Of a stretch of 64,000 nt of DNA, positions 36,782 to 48,814 are shown in pieces (the first letter of the stretch is position 1; each line of letters opens with the position of its first letter). The translations under genes were made by a program, and so were the position numbers. The stretch covers positions 7,782,411-7,846,410 of the forward strand of contig JAQFVV010000013.1 in the NCBI GenBank assembly GCA_028023455.1. Direction: 5' to 3'. The notes beneath the pieces are model-generated. The model did no database searches, had not been told where the DNA came from, and saw only the letters and a program-made list of their open reading frames with translations. Source of the stretch: Epiperipatus broadwayi (lineage: Eukaryota; Onychophora; Udeonychophora; Euonychophora; Peripatidae).

Positions 36782-36975
36782 ACATATGTGCTCTGCGCAC
36801 AGATAATGAAGCTATTAATAAATTGTCAATGAAATTATTAAAATTTTACCGCCAAAATAACTCGCCATGAATATGGGACTGTAGACTGTCCCGAAAGCGC
36901 TTGGTGGTAAAATTTTAATAATTTCATTGACAATTTATTAATAGCTTCATTATTTGCGCAGAGCACATATATATA
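36782..36975. repeat. Short hairpin element (MITE-like), about 194 bp
   Basis: Near-perfect arms of about 70 bp (36782-36852; 36903-36975) read acatatgtgctctgcgca...gtcaatgaaattattaaaat and the reverse complement. The loop (36853-36902) is relatively GC-rich. Arm identity is high, which suggests a recent insertion or strong hairpin maintenance. Confidence 0.75.
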
Positions 36976-39900
36976 TGAATCAATAATGTAAAATTTTTAT
37001 AATAGTAATTGATACGATATCTTTTTGAAACTAATACTTCATTTGATTCAAGAAATGCAATATTTTACTTCTGGATATGTGCATCACAATGAAATTCTTA
37101 AAGATATTCTTTTGTATCATTTATGGTCTAGTTCTGCTGTCTATTTTAAGAGTTACCATTTTGTTGAATGTTTGGAAAATTCCATTAGAAATTTATTTTC
37201 ATGAATGTTTTACTGCAGCAATTCCATCTCATGTCACCAGAATTAGATTTTTTTTTTCTTTGCTAAATTGCTTTAAAGCACATGACTCCAGCTTGCGCAA
37301 TATATTTATGTAGTAAAACCTTATATTTAGTTGTGCTTTCTATTGTAAGCTTGAGTAGTCAATAGACGCCAGTACTTAATAAATACATTTATAATCCCAA
37401 ATTAATTTCTAATTTATATTTTTAATCAGTGAAGAGTTTTGGATCTGGATCTAATGCAACTTTCTTCTAATAGTTGCCTTAATCCCCATCCCCCTTTCTC
37501 CAATCTAAGACAGGTTGATTATTGAAGCTTACACTAGGTGACAGAACTATAAATAAGAGAAATATGTTTGTTACATAATTGTGTGAATTGCGATCATGTG
37601 GAATTTTGTTGGTGTTATAACAGTTCTAGTCAAGGAATGTAGGTGATTGCAGTTTTACTGAGAGTATTAAAGTATATAGCTACTGAACTGGTGTCAAATC
37701 ATAAATATTCAAGCACTTTGATTTAAATTCAACAGATCCAGGTGTATTAGGTCCAAAACACTACTGATGGAAAGAGATAGGATAGTATTAGATAAGAACT
37801 TACTAAACATCATTAGCATTTATTGAGTATTCAAGCTTAACTTACTCTAGATGGTAGAACTAGAGTATGAGAAATAGATTTACTAAATTACTCATCAGTG
37901 AGAAATGAGTGCATTTAGAAGTCTTTGCTTTTTATTTTTGGAAGATTTATTGGAGAATATTTATGAAGTTCCAAGCTTTATCTTTTTTTTTTTTTTGTCT
38001 AATACAAGCAGTTTATGAATCATTAGTCTTCATATTGTAAACATTACATATGAAATCTTCAATAAATTGAAATATTTCCATTGTCAATTAATACTTCGTG
38101 AACTTTTTCTTATTATATATTGGATCTTAGCAGCAAGTTATATTATCAATGATTATTATTCTGTTCAAAATCTAATTGATATGAGGTAATTATTTGTAAA
38201 GACTATAAATAACATATCATGTTATATTATTAGGCATTGTTAGCTAAAATCTAACAGAAAAATATATTGTAAATAAAATCAGTATAATTTATTTCTTCCA
38301 TACCAAAATTATTTTCATGTAAAAATAATGCATTGTTCTACTAATCTCTTCATTCTGGTGGCAATTTGAGTAATCTCTGGACACTAGAAACAGCTGTAAT
38401 AAATATCTTGAGTATCCAGAGATTACTGCTATCATAGATTAAATGCACACTTGAGGACTCATTGAATACAAGTCAAATATAAATAAATTTTAAAACTTGT
38501 TTTATTTTTAATGTGAGCTGTAATGAAATCTACACATAGATATTCATTAATAATGTAATAGAAAATGTTAACAAAAGATATGATTGTGGTTTAGTGTTAA
38601 CCTATTTTCATTCTCAGCTCTAAAATAATCATTACATGAGAAGTATTTATATACATTATGTAAAATCTCATTATTTCTGTCATTTTTCCTATTAAATTTT
38701 ATATAGATGTATTTTGTACATGCAAGAACCCCGTGTTTAATCATGAATTCTAATAAGCAGTTATTAGAAGCAATCTTATATATTTGTAATCACTATTAAT
38801 AAAAAACATATTCAAATGAAAATGGGCTAGGTTTGGCAGTCCTCATTAAATATCAAAAGTAATTACATTTATTGAAATACATTTACATATTGCAGCTAAT
38901 TAAAAGCTTTGGAAAGAATTTAGATAAAAATAAGAAAATTCAAGTTTTCTATATAGAAAAGGTATTGAAAATGAATTCCACTTTTTTTCAAATGTATTGT
39001 TTGAAACAGGATTGTGAAAGTACCATGGATAAACAAAATCAAAAATTGAATTTGTTATCTTGGGAGGTCATAATATTTGATCAACAGAAGTGGCAGCCAA
39101 GTTGTAATTCAAGTATTTTTAGCTCCCAAATCCATTGCACTATTATGCAGGGTAAGGTAAAGAATGAGAATAATAAGGTCACATTATTAGACATTGAGAA
39201 AAATGTATGAAAATTCTAAAAGATGGTCCAAGATAATTTTTTGGATAATTTTGAAGCAGGAATAGCGTATTGCATGTTTAGAACATGGACTTGCTTATAA
39301 TATTAGATACAGATTATATCCACCTTGTGGATTGAAAAAATATATTTTTTAGGCAAAAGAAACTTTAAAAACTAACATTATTAGAACTTCCTCAGTTTAC
39401 GTTATACTGTTATAACTGTCTTCAATATTTCATTATGATTTATAAGTATAGTGATTATAGATAATGAATTAATATAAAATGACTTTATTTAGTATTTTTA
39501 AATGCTTTTATTGGAGTTGGAAAATTAGTTTGATATGCTTGTAAACTTATGAATCACTTTTAAGATCTCAATTTTAAAATTTTATTCCATTTGATAGAAT
39601 TGCTTGAAATCTATTATATAACTAATTAATACCAGATTAATTAATATAAGACTAATATTTTCAGTAGGTCACCTAGTTTCTTAGATAAAGAACAGAGGGT
39701 GGGAAAATATTCTATATTTTCTCTATATCAGTTAAAAATTCTTAGAACAGTCACTTGTTTTAAATAAGGGTTATGAGAGGACAGTATAGATTTTTTTTTC
39801 TTTCAATTTAATAACATTTTTATAAGATTTTAAAATTGATATTTAATAGATTTAAATTCAATAGAATTGCATGAAATTGGTTTATAATTAATATCAGGCT

Positions 39901-40712
39901 AATCCATATGGGATACTAATTTTAGGCTACCTAATTTAACATTTTTCCTGTGTCAGTTAAAATTCATAGAACTTTCATTTTTTAAATAAGGCTCATGAGA
40001 GAGTAGTATAGAGATTTTTCAATTTAATAACATTAAATTTTGCGGATAATTTTATTTGTTGCAATTGTAAGTTTCATTTAAATAAAGTTTTTTATAGTGT
40101 TAAGCTTTTTAAAAAATACTTTTTTCAAATAAGAAAAAATGTTAAACAGAAAAGTTACTTATTGATATCTTATACATATATAATTATGTACACATACTAA
40201 ATGTGATATATGCATAAAAAGTATATATATTAACTTACTACAAAAATATCTAGTGATATGCGAAATTGATTTAAAATAAAATGATATGTATTAAGTGAAG
40301 TTCATTTACAATATAGTTATGATAAGCATTTTTTTTCCAATCAAAAGAAAAAATGTCAAGCAGGTTTTACTTAAAAGAATATTTCATATTTTTACTCACT
40401 TATATAATACATTATTTTGTACACATATTAAATAAGATATCAAACACCCCAAATTTTCAACTAACCTAGTTTATGATAAATTTAATTATTTTATTGACTA
40501 GTTTTGCTTTAGACTTTAAATATGACATATACATAAGGGATATACATTTTAACTTATAGCAGAAATATTTAGTGATATATCAACTATAAGTGTAGTTAAT
40601 TTAAAGTACAACATAGTTTTACATTTTATTTTCTAAAAAATTAAAAATAATAGACAATTTGTTTTTTATATTTGATGCTTTTATTTATACACTAAAAAAA
40701 TTATTTCTTCAG
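36976..40712. other. Mostly unannotated AT-rich DNA with a duplicated segment
   Basis: A direct tandem duplication of about 250 bp spans 39570-39828 and 39829-40045; both units contain atagaattgc, tcagttaaaa, cttagaac/catagaac and atgagag. A small hairpin lies at 38369-38427 (agtaatctctgga/tccagagattact). The open frames at 37077-37313 and 38872-39210 carry no recognisable domain. Confidence 0.45.
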
Positions 40713-40873
40713 CTGCAATTGGGATTTTTAGATTTAACTAGAAATAAAAGCATAGGATGGGGGTCCAGAAATTAAGTCAATTTCTATTTTGTATAATAAA
40801 GGATTGACTTAACTAATTTCTGGACTCCCTATGCTTTTCTTTTAAGTTAAATGTAAAAATCCCAATTGTGATT
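40713..40873. repeat. Short hairpin element, about 160 bp
   Basis: The arms pair about 40713-40785 (caattgggatttttag, agcataggatgggggtccag) with about 40806-40873 (ctggactccctatgctttt, aaaaatcccaattg). The loop is only about 20 bp. MITE-like, with no coding content. Confidence 0.7.
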
Positions 40874-42159
40874 GAATAAACTTTTTTTTCTTTTTATTGT
40901 ACAAATAAAATCATTTAATGTATAAAAAAAATTATCTCTATTATTTTATGATATGCTTTTATCAAAAAGTTAAGGATTACTGCAATTAATTTAAAATTGA
41001 TCACTAAAATTATATATATATATACAGTTGTACAAGCTAGGTGTCTGATTCAAAATCTTAAAATGATGGAATTGTTAAAGCATTGGTTTGAATGACAAAA
41101 TAATAAAATTTAATCACTGGATTGATGCAGTGCAATTTTAATTTTTTTATGTGAAGGTCAATTACTTTTGTTTTAAAAGGAAGGGGGAAGGTTGTTTGCA
41201 ATGCTGATTATTTTACTGATATTGTTTACATTGTCATTTCTGGAGTTGAGAGATGTCACTAATATCATTTTTATCTGAACATTTAATGAAAATTAGTGCT
41301 CTTTGAGTATTGTCCAAACATAGTAAAATAATGGTGTAAAAGCATATATTATTGTACAACATGATGGTCAGCTAATTTATGTATAACTTACTGTTGCAAG
41401 ATCATATATGCCGAAAGTAGTGAAATTAATAGTTTAATTATTGCAGTCATAAAGCATTAAATCGGGATCAAATCTGAATTTGTGTGATGGGTAAGATATA
41501 CATTTAATGTTGTTTCACATGCTTTTCCATTTTAATTGACATAATATCAAATATTTTAATTGTTTGAGGTCAAATATCTTCAGTTATTGTAAAAATTGAA
41601 AATAAAAACTGAAAAAATAACTCATGCCAATAAAACATTAATTTAATGTACATGTTTGGATAAATAAAACAAAAATGTAGAGTGGCATTTAAATTAAAAG
41701 AAAACTACATTGCAAAAGGTTTTCCAAAGAAGAACAAAAAGGCAGAAGTAGTATAATAAAAATTTTAGCAAGTTTTTCATTTACTAATGCTAGCTGATTG
41801 GCTGTCAGTTAAGCCTTACATTTTGTTTAGCATGAATTCAAACATTTAGGTCTTGGGCTTGGCAGATAAATATGAGGTCCCTAATTATTTTCATACAATT
41901 ATGGGTATTTGCATTAAAATTGAAGAGTGTGAGAACATTAATCAAGACACATAGAAAAATATATCTCTTTTAAATAAATGGCTGTTTTACTTTCATGCTG
42001 ACAGTTTCATATTTTAATTCAGATTTTAATTTATATACTGTGATAATTAACTTATAAATAAATAAACAACATAGGATTGTGGGATATAAATTATTACATT
42101 AGTTAGGTATATTTAAATACAAGTATAGGATTTATACTTAAGCTAGATGTAATTAGAGG

Positions 42160-42253
42160 GGATTTGAACCCAGATTTTCAAGCTCTCTTCAGTCATATGG
42201 TTGTATGATATGGAGTGGATATCTGAAGCTTGAAAATCTGGGTTTAAATCACC
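42160..42253. repeat. Two inverted copies of a tRNA-like 3' domain
   Basis: 42223-42253 reads ctgaagcttgaaaatctggg and onward on the + strand. 42160-42192 is its reverse complement, so the two face each other across 30 bp. Both match the tRNA-like 3' part of the hammerhead repeat family (gagcttgaaagtctgagttc in the copy at 49.2 kb), including a B-box-like gggtttaaatcacc. The adjoining ggagtggat also belongs to that domain. The ribozyme half is absent here. Confidence 0.6.
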
Positions 42254-42285
42254 TTTAAGTATATCTAGATAATCTGCAAAAGTAA

Positions 42286-42354
42286 AGTGGCTCATGATAT
42301 AAAGTTAATAGCGTGCCTATCATGTTTGTGATTTGGAGTTTGAATCCAGGCCAA
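42286..42354 (+). repeat. tRNA-derived SINE head
   Basis: Starts gtggctcatgatataaagtt and ends with a B-box-like ggagtttgaatccaggcc. Spacing between the presumed A- and B-box is tRNA-like, but the arms do not pair well. It shares the -ggcc ending with the element at 61.6 kb. Confidence 0.45.
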
Positions 42355-42945
42355 ATGAATTTTTTCATGAGATTTAGAAATTTTTTTTTGATTCAGTTAA
42401 TCATCTAACATTGGTTAGCGAATACGTAGATAGCTATCAACTAAAGAGTAAAACAAAGGTGGAAAATTATTCAAACTTTCCAGCAAATGCCATGCCAGAT
42501 AAATACTGCATTCCTTGTCATTCTTATGCTAAAAGAACTTTGTCCTGCAGTGGGTTAGTTTTTTTAGAAAGGCATTTTTGTATAGTAAAAAATCTTCTAA
42601 TTATATCATGTGCACATATACTTAGTGTGACTCAGAATCAGCTAACCCTGCCATTTTGTGTAACTATTACTTACAAAAATATTTTTTCCATAAATTGACA
42701 ATAGTGTCTTGAAGATTTAGCTTTATAGCTTGTTAATTAACACTGGCATCTTCTAATGATGATGTTGCTATGCTGATGACATTACTGCAAGAGCAATTTG
42801 TTCATCTGACTGAACTTTTGCCAATAACAATGTTTTTCTTACATCTTCAGGAAGAGCACTTCTGAATTGCTCTTAATAAGATATTGTTATATAAAGCAAT
42901 TTAATGAGCATTTAATTATAGTTTCTTTCTGTTTTAAATTTTTAC

Positions 42946-42989
42946 TAGAATGGAATCATTTCTCTTAAAAATTTCTGATGTGTATCTAT
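42946..42989 (-). CDS. Possible small exon of the FAM194-like gene
   Basis: A very good acceptor (ggttttccccttccag) is followed by 44 nt that would complete an Asp codon with the exon at 46938 and read RYTSEIFKRNDSIL to a weak donor gtaaaa, ending in phase 0. The phases fit both neighbours (46938 upstream, 34389 downstream), which is the only support. Homology was not recognised, so chance is a real possibility. Confidence 0.22.
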
Positions 42990-43010
42990 CTGGAAGGGGA
43001 AAACCAGTCT

Positions 43011-46000
43011 TTTGTATGTCATTAAATTAAAAACTTTTTTAGAAATATGTTGTAACAGCAAATTTTCTATACTTCGCTCTCATTGAATGTATATTGTGTC
43101 CTTAATAGCATCACCAGTGCTACATAAAATAGTCCATTAGCCCCCAAAATTGTGTAATAAGTGGGGGGTGCATCAAATTTTATTCGTTTTTAAATTATAA
43201 ATTAATAGTCAGATATTGTTCTTTTCTATAGGTAGAGATATGTTTCGTTTTTCATTATGTTATAAGCATTAAACTGCATTTTACTTCCCAGCCGATGTTT
43301 TGATGCATGAAAAAAAAATTGCATTTCAATGATGTAAAGACAGCAAGAAAGTTTATGATGTAGCTTAAATATTGAGATGGCAAAATTTATTTTATTAAGA
43401 AATTGGCAAACTGTCACTGATATTAAATATTATTGTTTTATCATATCATTTATTAGGTACAACACCTGGCTATGGAAAGATAATGTATACAAAAGAAAAT
43501 CTAATATGGAAAGTTTTATTGAATTTTATTATTCAAACATAATTTTCATTAAAAGTTCAAATATGATTAAAAAGTATTGATTTTGATTCAGATAATAGTC
43601 GTTTGAGGATTTGCTTGACACTTTGTTAACCCTCTCAACAAACTCATGCAGTATTAGTTGTTTATTTAAATTTTAGTGAACACTTCAGAGTTTTTTAACA
43701 AATATGATTGGTGGATTTTATTTAAAAAACATGATGGATAATTATTATAATAAACAGTATATATATTTATTGTGTTTGATGCCAGATTGATTTCATTTTC
43801 AAAAATTTTGGATTATTCTCTGCATGTCAACTTTATATATTTCTATACTAATAACTTTCTAGTTTTGCTTGTTTTTATTTATGATGTAATAGCTCAAATC
43901 AATGACAAGTAAGGTAGTCATTATAGTAAATTTTCATTTGAGATCATCTTATATATAATAATAAAATTAAACAATGATAAATAATGTGATATTTTGGAAC
44001 AATGAATCCTTCATATGCTGTATATATTAAATTTAACTCAGTGTTTCACAATGTAGAAATATTATTGTCCCAAAATATTCAATATTTAATACTGTTTAAT
44101 TTTAATATTACATATTTATAATAAGTTCAATTGTTTTCAAGACAATTAGTGATTCTGTCTTATGAATATGATTTAAATCCAATTTAAATAAGGCTGTGTT
44201 GAGATCTCCATGAATAGGATACTTTTTTAATTGTCATTGTGTAAATTTACTTCTATTATTAAGACTAGTTGAAAATGAATTTATTTTCATCTGTTCTGCA
44301 CTTAAACTTTGATATTACAAAAGATTGAATTTGTATAGATAACACTTTGAGTTTATTTCTCCGAAATATTATATTTATAGGGTCATCCCAAAAGATAAGG
44401 CATAGACCTCCTAAAGTTAGACATTCAAAAAATGTTAAAATATTTTTTTAAAGAAATCAAAATAAAGAATTATAACACTAAATATTTAATAATTTCTAAG
44501 TGCTATGGCATTATAAGCATATAGAATTGTGAAATACTTTGTTAAAATTAAATTTATAGTTTAAAATCCCGTTTATTAGAATATAGCATTCTGAAATAAC
44601 CTGAATTTGAAATAATATCGAAATAATTAAGCATTAAAATTATTAATTAAAAACTTTGAAATAATCTTTATAAATAAAAGTAATTATTGTTCTTGCTATT
44701 CCTTTTTTTAAAATGATTCATCCATAATTAGATATATTGAACCAAAACTTGTTTATTACTGCCAATCATAAACATTATAAAACAATTCAAATAATATTCC
44801 CTAAATTACAATTATATATTATAATCATTATCAATGGTTTATAACTTTGTAATTACAACCTATCCAAAGAAAAATGTAAAATAAAATATAAAACATAAAA
44901 ATAAAAACATTAAAATTTGCAAATTTTACAACATTCAGCAGATCATTTTTCCTTTTCTGAGCATCATACTGCAATTATATACATTAATAAACTTTTCAGT
45001 TTGTGCTGAAATCACATACATTTTATTTTATTATCCTTTCTGAATTTGATGTGTAATATTTTGCATAATAAAATACTTCCTGAGGGTAAAGGTAAAACTT
45101 TTACAGAATTTTAGAACATACCAAAAATAGAAGCTTTTCAACTTTTAAAAATGTCAAAATAGAGATTCTAATTTTTTGATAATACAGTCACTATTATGTT
45201 TCTGTAAGAAAAAAAAAGTTATTGAAAAAATATATATATTGCCTAGAGCATATTTAATAGTTATGAAAGTCAGACATTTTCACTATTTACTTTATTTTAA
45301 AAATAAAAATATTGTAGTTGGTTTTTCTTTGCTATTCTTATTGTTTCAGTAAATGCATGAGTGGATCGGTAAAATATATGTAAATGTTTTTCCTCAATTT
45401 ATTATTAATTTTAAAATTAATATTTTTAAAATTTTGTTTATACTATAATCTTTATTTATATTACTACTATTCATATAAAAACAGCATCCATGTTATATAT
45501 ATATGTGCATGTTGAAAAAGTACCATATGCTTGCAGTTCAATAAACTACACATTCTATTCTAATCATTGTTATCAATAAAACAAGCTAGTATTCAATATA
45601 TACATTGAACACAAAGGGAACTCGAAACAAAATATAGAATAGTTTGCAGCTCAACTGTACATTCAAAATTAAACTTAGTTAACCAAAAAAAAGGTGTGTT
45701 GTGATTTTATATAAGTAAAACTCTGAATGTAGTAGAGGAAATAAATAAATCTTTTTTTAAAAGTTGCAAATCCTTGATAATAACTATAGTCTACAGTTAA
45801 AACATTGAGATATATGTAATTAATCAATGCTACAGTTCATGTTCCCCATTAAAAAATTGATGGCAAATGTGGATATTAATGGTGTAATTTTAATCAAAGA
45901 ATTAATCTATTTTATCACTATAATAATTAATTCCACCATGTATATTATCTTTTCATTTCCATATTTTGCCATAAGTTTGAATACTTTCAACATATAATTT

Positions 46001-46734
46001 TTTTCATTAGAAATAAACACATCACAACCTCACGGAACATAGGAGCTGAAAATTAATTGAAATTTTGCATTTATTTTTAACAATATTGTTTGGGTTTTTT
46101 TTTTTTTTTCAATTAAAAATTTACAAAAATTGTTTTTTTCTTCATTTATTTTTATTATAATATTATTATAATTTATATTTATTATATATATAAATATTTT
46201 AATATGCAAAAGACGAAGGGGAAAAAAGTGAAGATTTTAACTTTGATCTTTTAAATTTATTCTCTTATATAATTTGTTCATATAATATTTGTCCTTCATA
46301 AATTTTACTCTTAGAATTCTTTTAATATGTTTTCTAAGATAATTCGGCAACTTAAGGAGATTTTGAAGTAATTTTTTTTTTTGTCTCTCAAAACATATCA
46401 ACAAAAAAAACTTTTTTCATATTCTAATCATTTCTCCTGTATTTGGGCTCTTAGATCTAGCCAGGTAGTCAGTGAACTACTGGGATAAATCCTTAGAACC
46501 AATTTTTTTTTTCTTTATTTATAGAAATTTGATATTACAATTTTGTTTATATGATTTTTTTCAAATTCCAAGATTGTTCATTGTAATGAATTTAATAAAT
46601 TTATTTTTCTTTTTTATAGTATTTGCATATGAATATATATATATTTATAGAAAGTGATTCGATTAAAAAATTACAATTATAAATAAAAATAGTTAAAATC
46701 AGTTTTTAAAAGTCATAATCAAATAGTTTAGATT
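43011..46734. other. AT-rich DNA, nothing seen
   Basis: Simple A/T tracts and TA repeats; short frames with no domain. The phrase agggtcatcccaaaa near 44380 resembles a mariner terminus, but no partner end was found. Confidence 0.45.
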
Positions 46735-46800
46735 TGATCTATGGTCCCTGAGCTCCATTCTGCTATTCCATTATAGCACTAAACTACATATGGTAAAAAT
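46735..46800 (-). repeat. tRNA-derived SINE fragment, copy 4
   Basis: The - strand has gtagtttagtgctataatgg followed by gagctcagggaccatagatc, in the same order as copies 1 to 3. It is shorter than the others and lacks a clear tail. Confidence 0.45.
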
Positions 46801-46937
46801 CTATATGGAGATCAAATCAAATATTCTTTAGTCATTAACAATCACAAACAAAATTTATAATTGTGTTCAAAATATCTTCTTCATAAGTATTGATATTATT
46901 AAATTAACATAGTACAAACACAAATTCAAATATTTAC

Positions 46938-47146
46938 CTTTCTTAAATGTTAATTGGATACCGTACGAATATCTTTTATAGCGAAATATTAAATCAAGAT
47001 TTCCACGGCAGTCAATTTTAGCTGTTATAAATTTATTAAGGGAGAACTTTAATAGTTTTGAATAATTTTTATGGCAGGTGCCTTTATTCCATTGTCTTAA
47101 TTTGCCATCACTGAAATGGTAAATCTGACTTTGGTTCCAGTAAATC
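46938..47146 (-). CDS. FAM194-domain protein, second visible exon
   Basis: Continues the exon at 50636-50788 across an Arg codon split AG|G. It encodes IYWNQSQIYHFSDGKLRQWN, KGTCHKNYSKLLKFSLNKFI, TAKIDCRGNLDLIFRYKRYS and YGIQLTFKK. The pattern (DG..R.W, then an L-K-F-x-L-N-x-x-I-x-x-x-I block, then a beta-rich segment) matches the FAM194 domain of human ERICH6, ERICH6B and C3orf20. Acceptor tatataatttcag, donor gtaaat. The function of this family is poorly known. Which paralogue this is cannot be decided here, so no symbol is given. Confidence 0.68.
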
Positions 47147-47267
47147 CTGAAATTATATATGCATGTGGATATATGAGTATGATTTTTGGGTTCACTCATA
47201 TCTTTTGCTCATGAAAATCTTCATTTTAATATACATACAAATAACAATAAAATATTATAACTCAAAT

Positions 47268-47491
47268 AATATTTACTAAGGCAATAAACTTCAAGAATAT
47301 GTGCTTGAAAATACGAAGGTAGGGACCTCTACAGGTTTTAACCACAAGCTTACTCTTCAGCTTCACGTATTTATATAGAAAGTAGGTTGAAGTAAAGAAG
47401 AGTTCCCCTCTTGTGGTTAAGACCTGTAGAGGTCCCTACCTTCACATTTTCAAGCACATATTCTTGAGGTTTATTGCCTTAGTAAATATTA
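47268..47491. repeat. Hairpin MITE, TAATATTTACTAAGGC family, copy 1
   Basis: The termini taatatttactaaggcaata and tattgccttagtaaatatta are inverted copies. The arms (about 47268-47352 and 47409-47491) share gggacctctacagg and accacaag. The interior is non-coding. The same termini and arm phrases recur at 50.2 kb. Confidence 0.75.
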
Positions 47492-48194
47492 CTTACGTAA
47501 TCAATATGCTGTTAAATAAATTTATAATTACAACTCTAATAAATGTATAATAGTGATTAAATCTCAAGCTTTGCCTATATAAGAGTAATGCTCCCTAATT
47601 GCCAAAAATTCTATCAACTTTTCTAGACAGCAAATTGCCATTTTTCTCCATAATTCCATATTTTGGTATGAAGTGTAATTATTATATTACCAACAGAAAT
47701 GACATTTTCTATCTGCACAAGTTGATAATATTTATTATGAATAGAGGACATTGTTTTTATATATCCAGCACTTAGTTTAATCACTGTGAGTGTTATATAT
47801 ATATATATATAAGCTGAAAACATTTATATATGATAACATCTGATTTCATTTATAAATAATTATAAATTACATATAAAATAAAAGTATTGCATTTCTTTTT
47901 TTTTAATGGAAAAATTTTATTCATACTATTAATATTTTGATTAAACTTTATTGGCCATCTTCAGAAATAATTATTATTTATTAATTAAATTATCAAACCA
48001 TTATACAAAAAACCTTATAAATTATACTATCAATTCAAATTTGTAGTAAAATTGTTGCAGTTTATTATACAATGGTTTAATAATAGTGAGGTGAGGTTTA
48101 GTCAAAATGTTAATTAGATATAATAGGAATAAATTTTTTCCACTCAAAAGTATTTATATATATATATAATATTTATTAAATACATGTATATTGT

Positions 48195-48600
48195 CGATAC
48201 TAAATTTAATGTAATTAGATAGGACTTGAACTCAAACTTTCAAGCTCTCTCAGCTATCCACTCCATCTTATATAACTGATACACATAACCTCATATGTGA
48301 AAAAGATAAATGATCTCCAACATACATATTTTGTGGTGAACTAGCACTCATAGTTGGCCCAGATAACTATTTCCCACACATATAAACAATCAATGCTTAG
48401 TTTATTATGATAGTAAATCTTCAAACTTTAATGGAGAAGTTTCAATTTTCTCCAACTTTTCAGTCATTCATATCATTGAAAATTTGAAGATGGAATGCTC
48501 AAAGTCCATCTTGATAACAATGTTATTGTCATATACACATTGACATTAAGTCACTCTGATCCTCAAATATAGGACCTTCATATGTTCATTTAAATATATG
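48195..48600 (-). mobile_element. Hammerhead/tRNA-like repeat, copy B
   Basis: Full-length copy read on the - strand. A leader of about 210 bp starts near 48600 (catatgaaggtcctatattt). It is followed by the hammerhead region at 48309-48376 and then a tRNA-like 3' domain with gagagagcttgaaagtttga and a B-box-like gagttcaagtcct, ending attacattaaattt. The hammerhead core lost one base (CTATGAG for CTGATGAG), G12 is A and position 17 is G, so this copy cannot cleave. It lies directly downstream, on the - strand, of copy C, head-to-tail. Confidence 0.6.
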
Positions 48601-48814
48601 AATATTGTCTATACAAAATTTAATGTAATTAGACAGGACTTGAACTCAGATGTTTAAGCTCCTTACAGCTATCCACTCCATTTATAAAACTGACTCACAT
48701 GACCACATACATGTGAAAAGGATAAATGATCTCCAATGTACATATTTCATGCTGACCCAGCACTCATCAGTTGGTCCAGATCACCATCTTCCACACATAT
48801 ACAGTTCTCTCTTG
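48601..48814 (-). mobile_element. Hammerhead/tRNA-like repeat, copy C (5'-truncated)
   Basis: The - strand starts just upstream of the ribozyme, then runs through the hammerhead at 48726-48784 and the tRNA-like domain (gtggtcatgtgagtcagt, gagtggatagctgtaaggag, ctgagttcaagtcctg), ending attacattaaattttgtat. Copy B follows immediately. The missing leader and the abrupt switch to the inverted copy D at about 48815 suggest a rearranged array. Confidence 0.6.
48726..48784 (-). ncRNA. Hammerhead-type ribozyme motif, copy C (best core of the family)
   Basis: The - strand reads gtgatc-tgga-ccaa-CTGATGA-gtgctgggtcagcat-GAA-atatgtac-a-ttgg-a-gatcat. Core CUGAUGA and GAA are intact. Stem II has six pairs (gtgctg/cagcat, first pair G-U). 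Stem I has ccaa/ttgg, an internal loop, then gtgatc/gatcat. Stem III is the short near-palindrome atatgtac. The predicted cleavage site is after A17 (the base opposite 48737). The one flaw is C at 16.1, where U would pair with A15.1. Topology is type I (open at stem I). Confidence 0.7.

Noticed and set aside
38872-39210. 112-codon open frame
   Set aside because: No recognisable domain, poor splice or promoter context, and composition as expected from AT-rich DNA. A decayed transposase cannot be excluded but is not supported.
42755-42800. CTGATGA at about 42773 as another hammerhead core
   Set aside because: No GAA segment or stem II partner follows at the right distance, and the flanks do not pair.
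44375-44410. agggtcatcccaaaa as a mariner terminal repeat
   Set aside because: No complementary right end and no transposase relic nearby.
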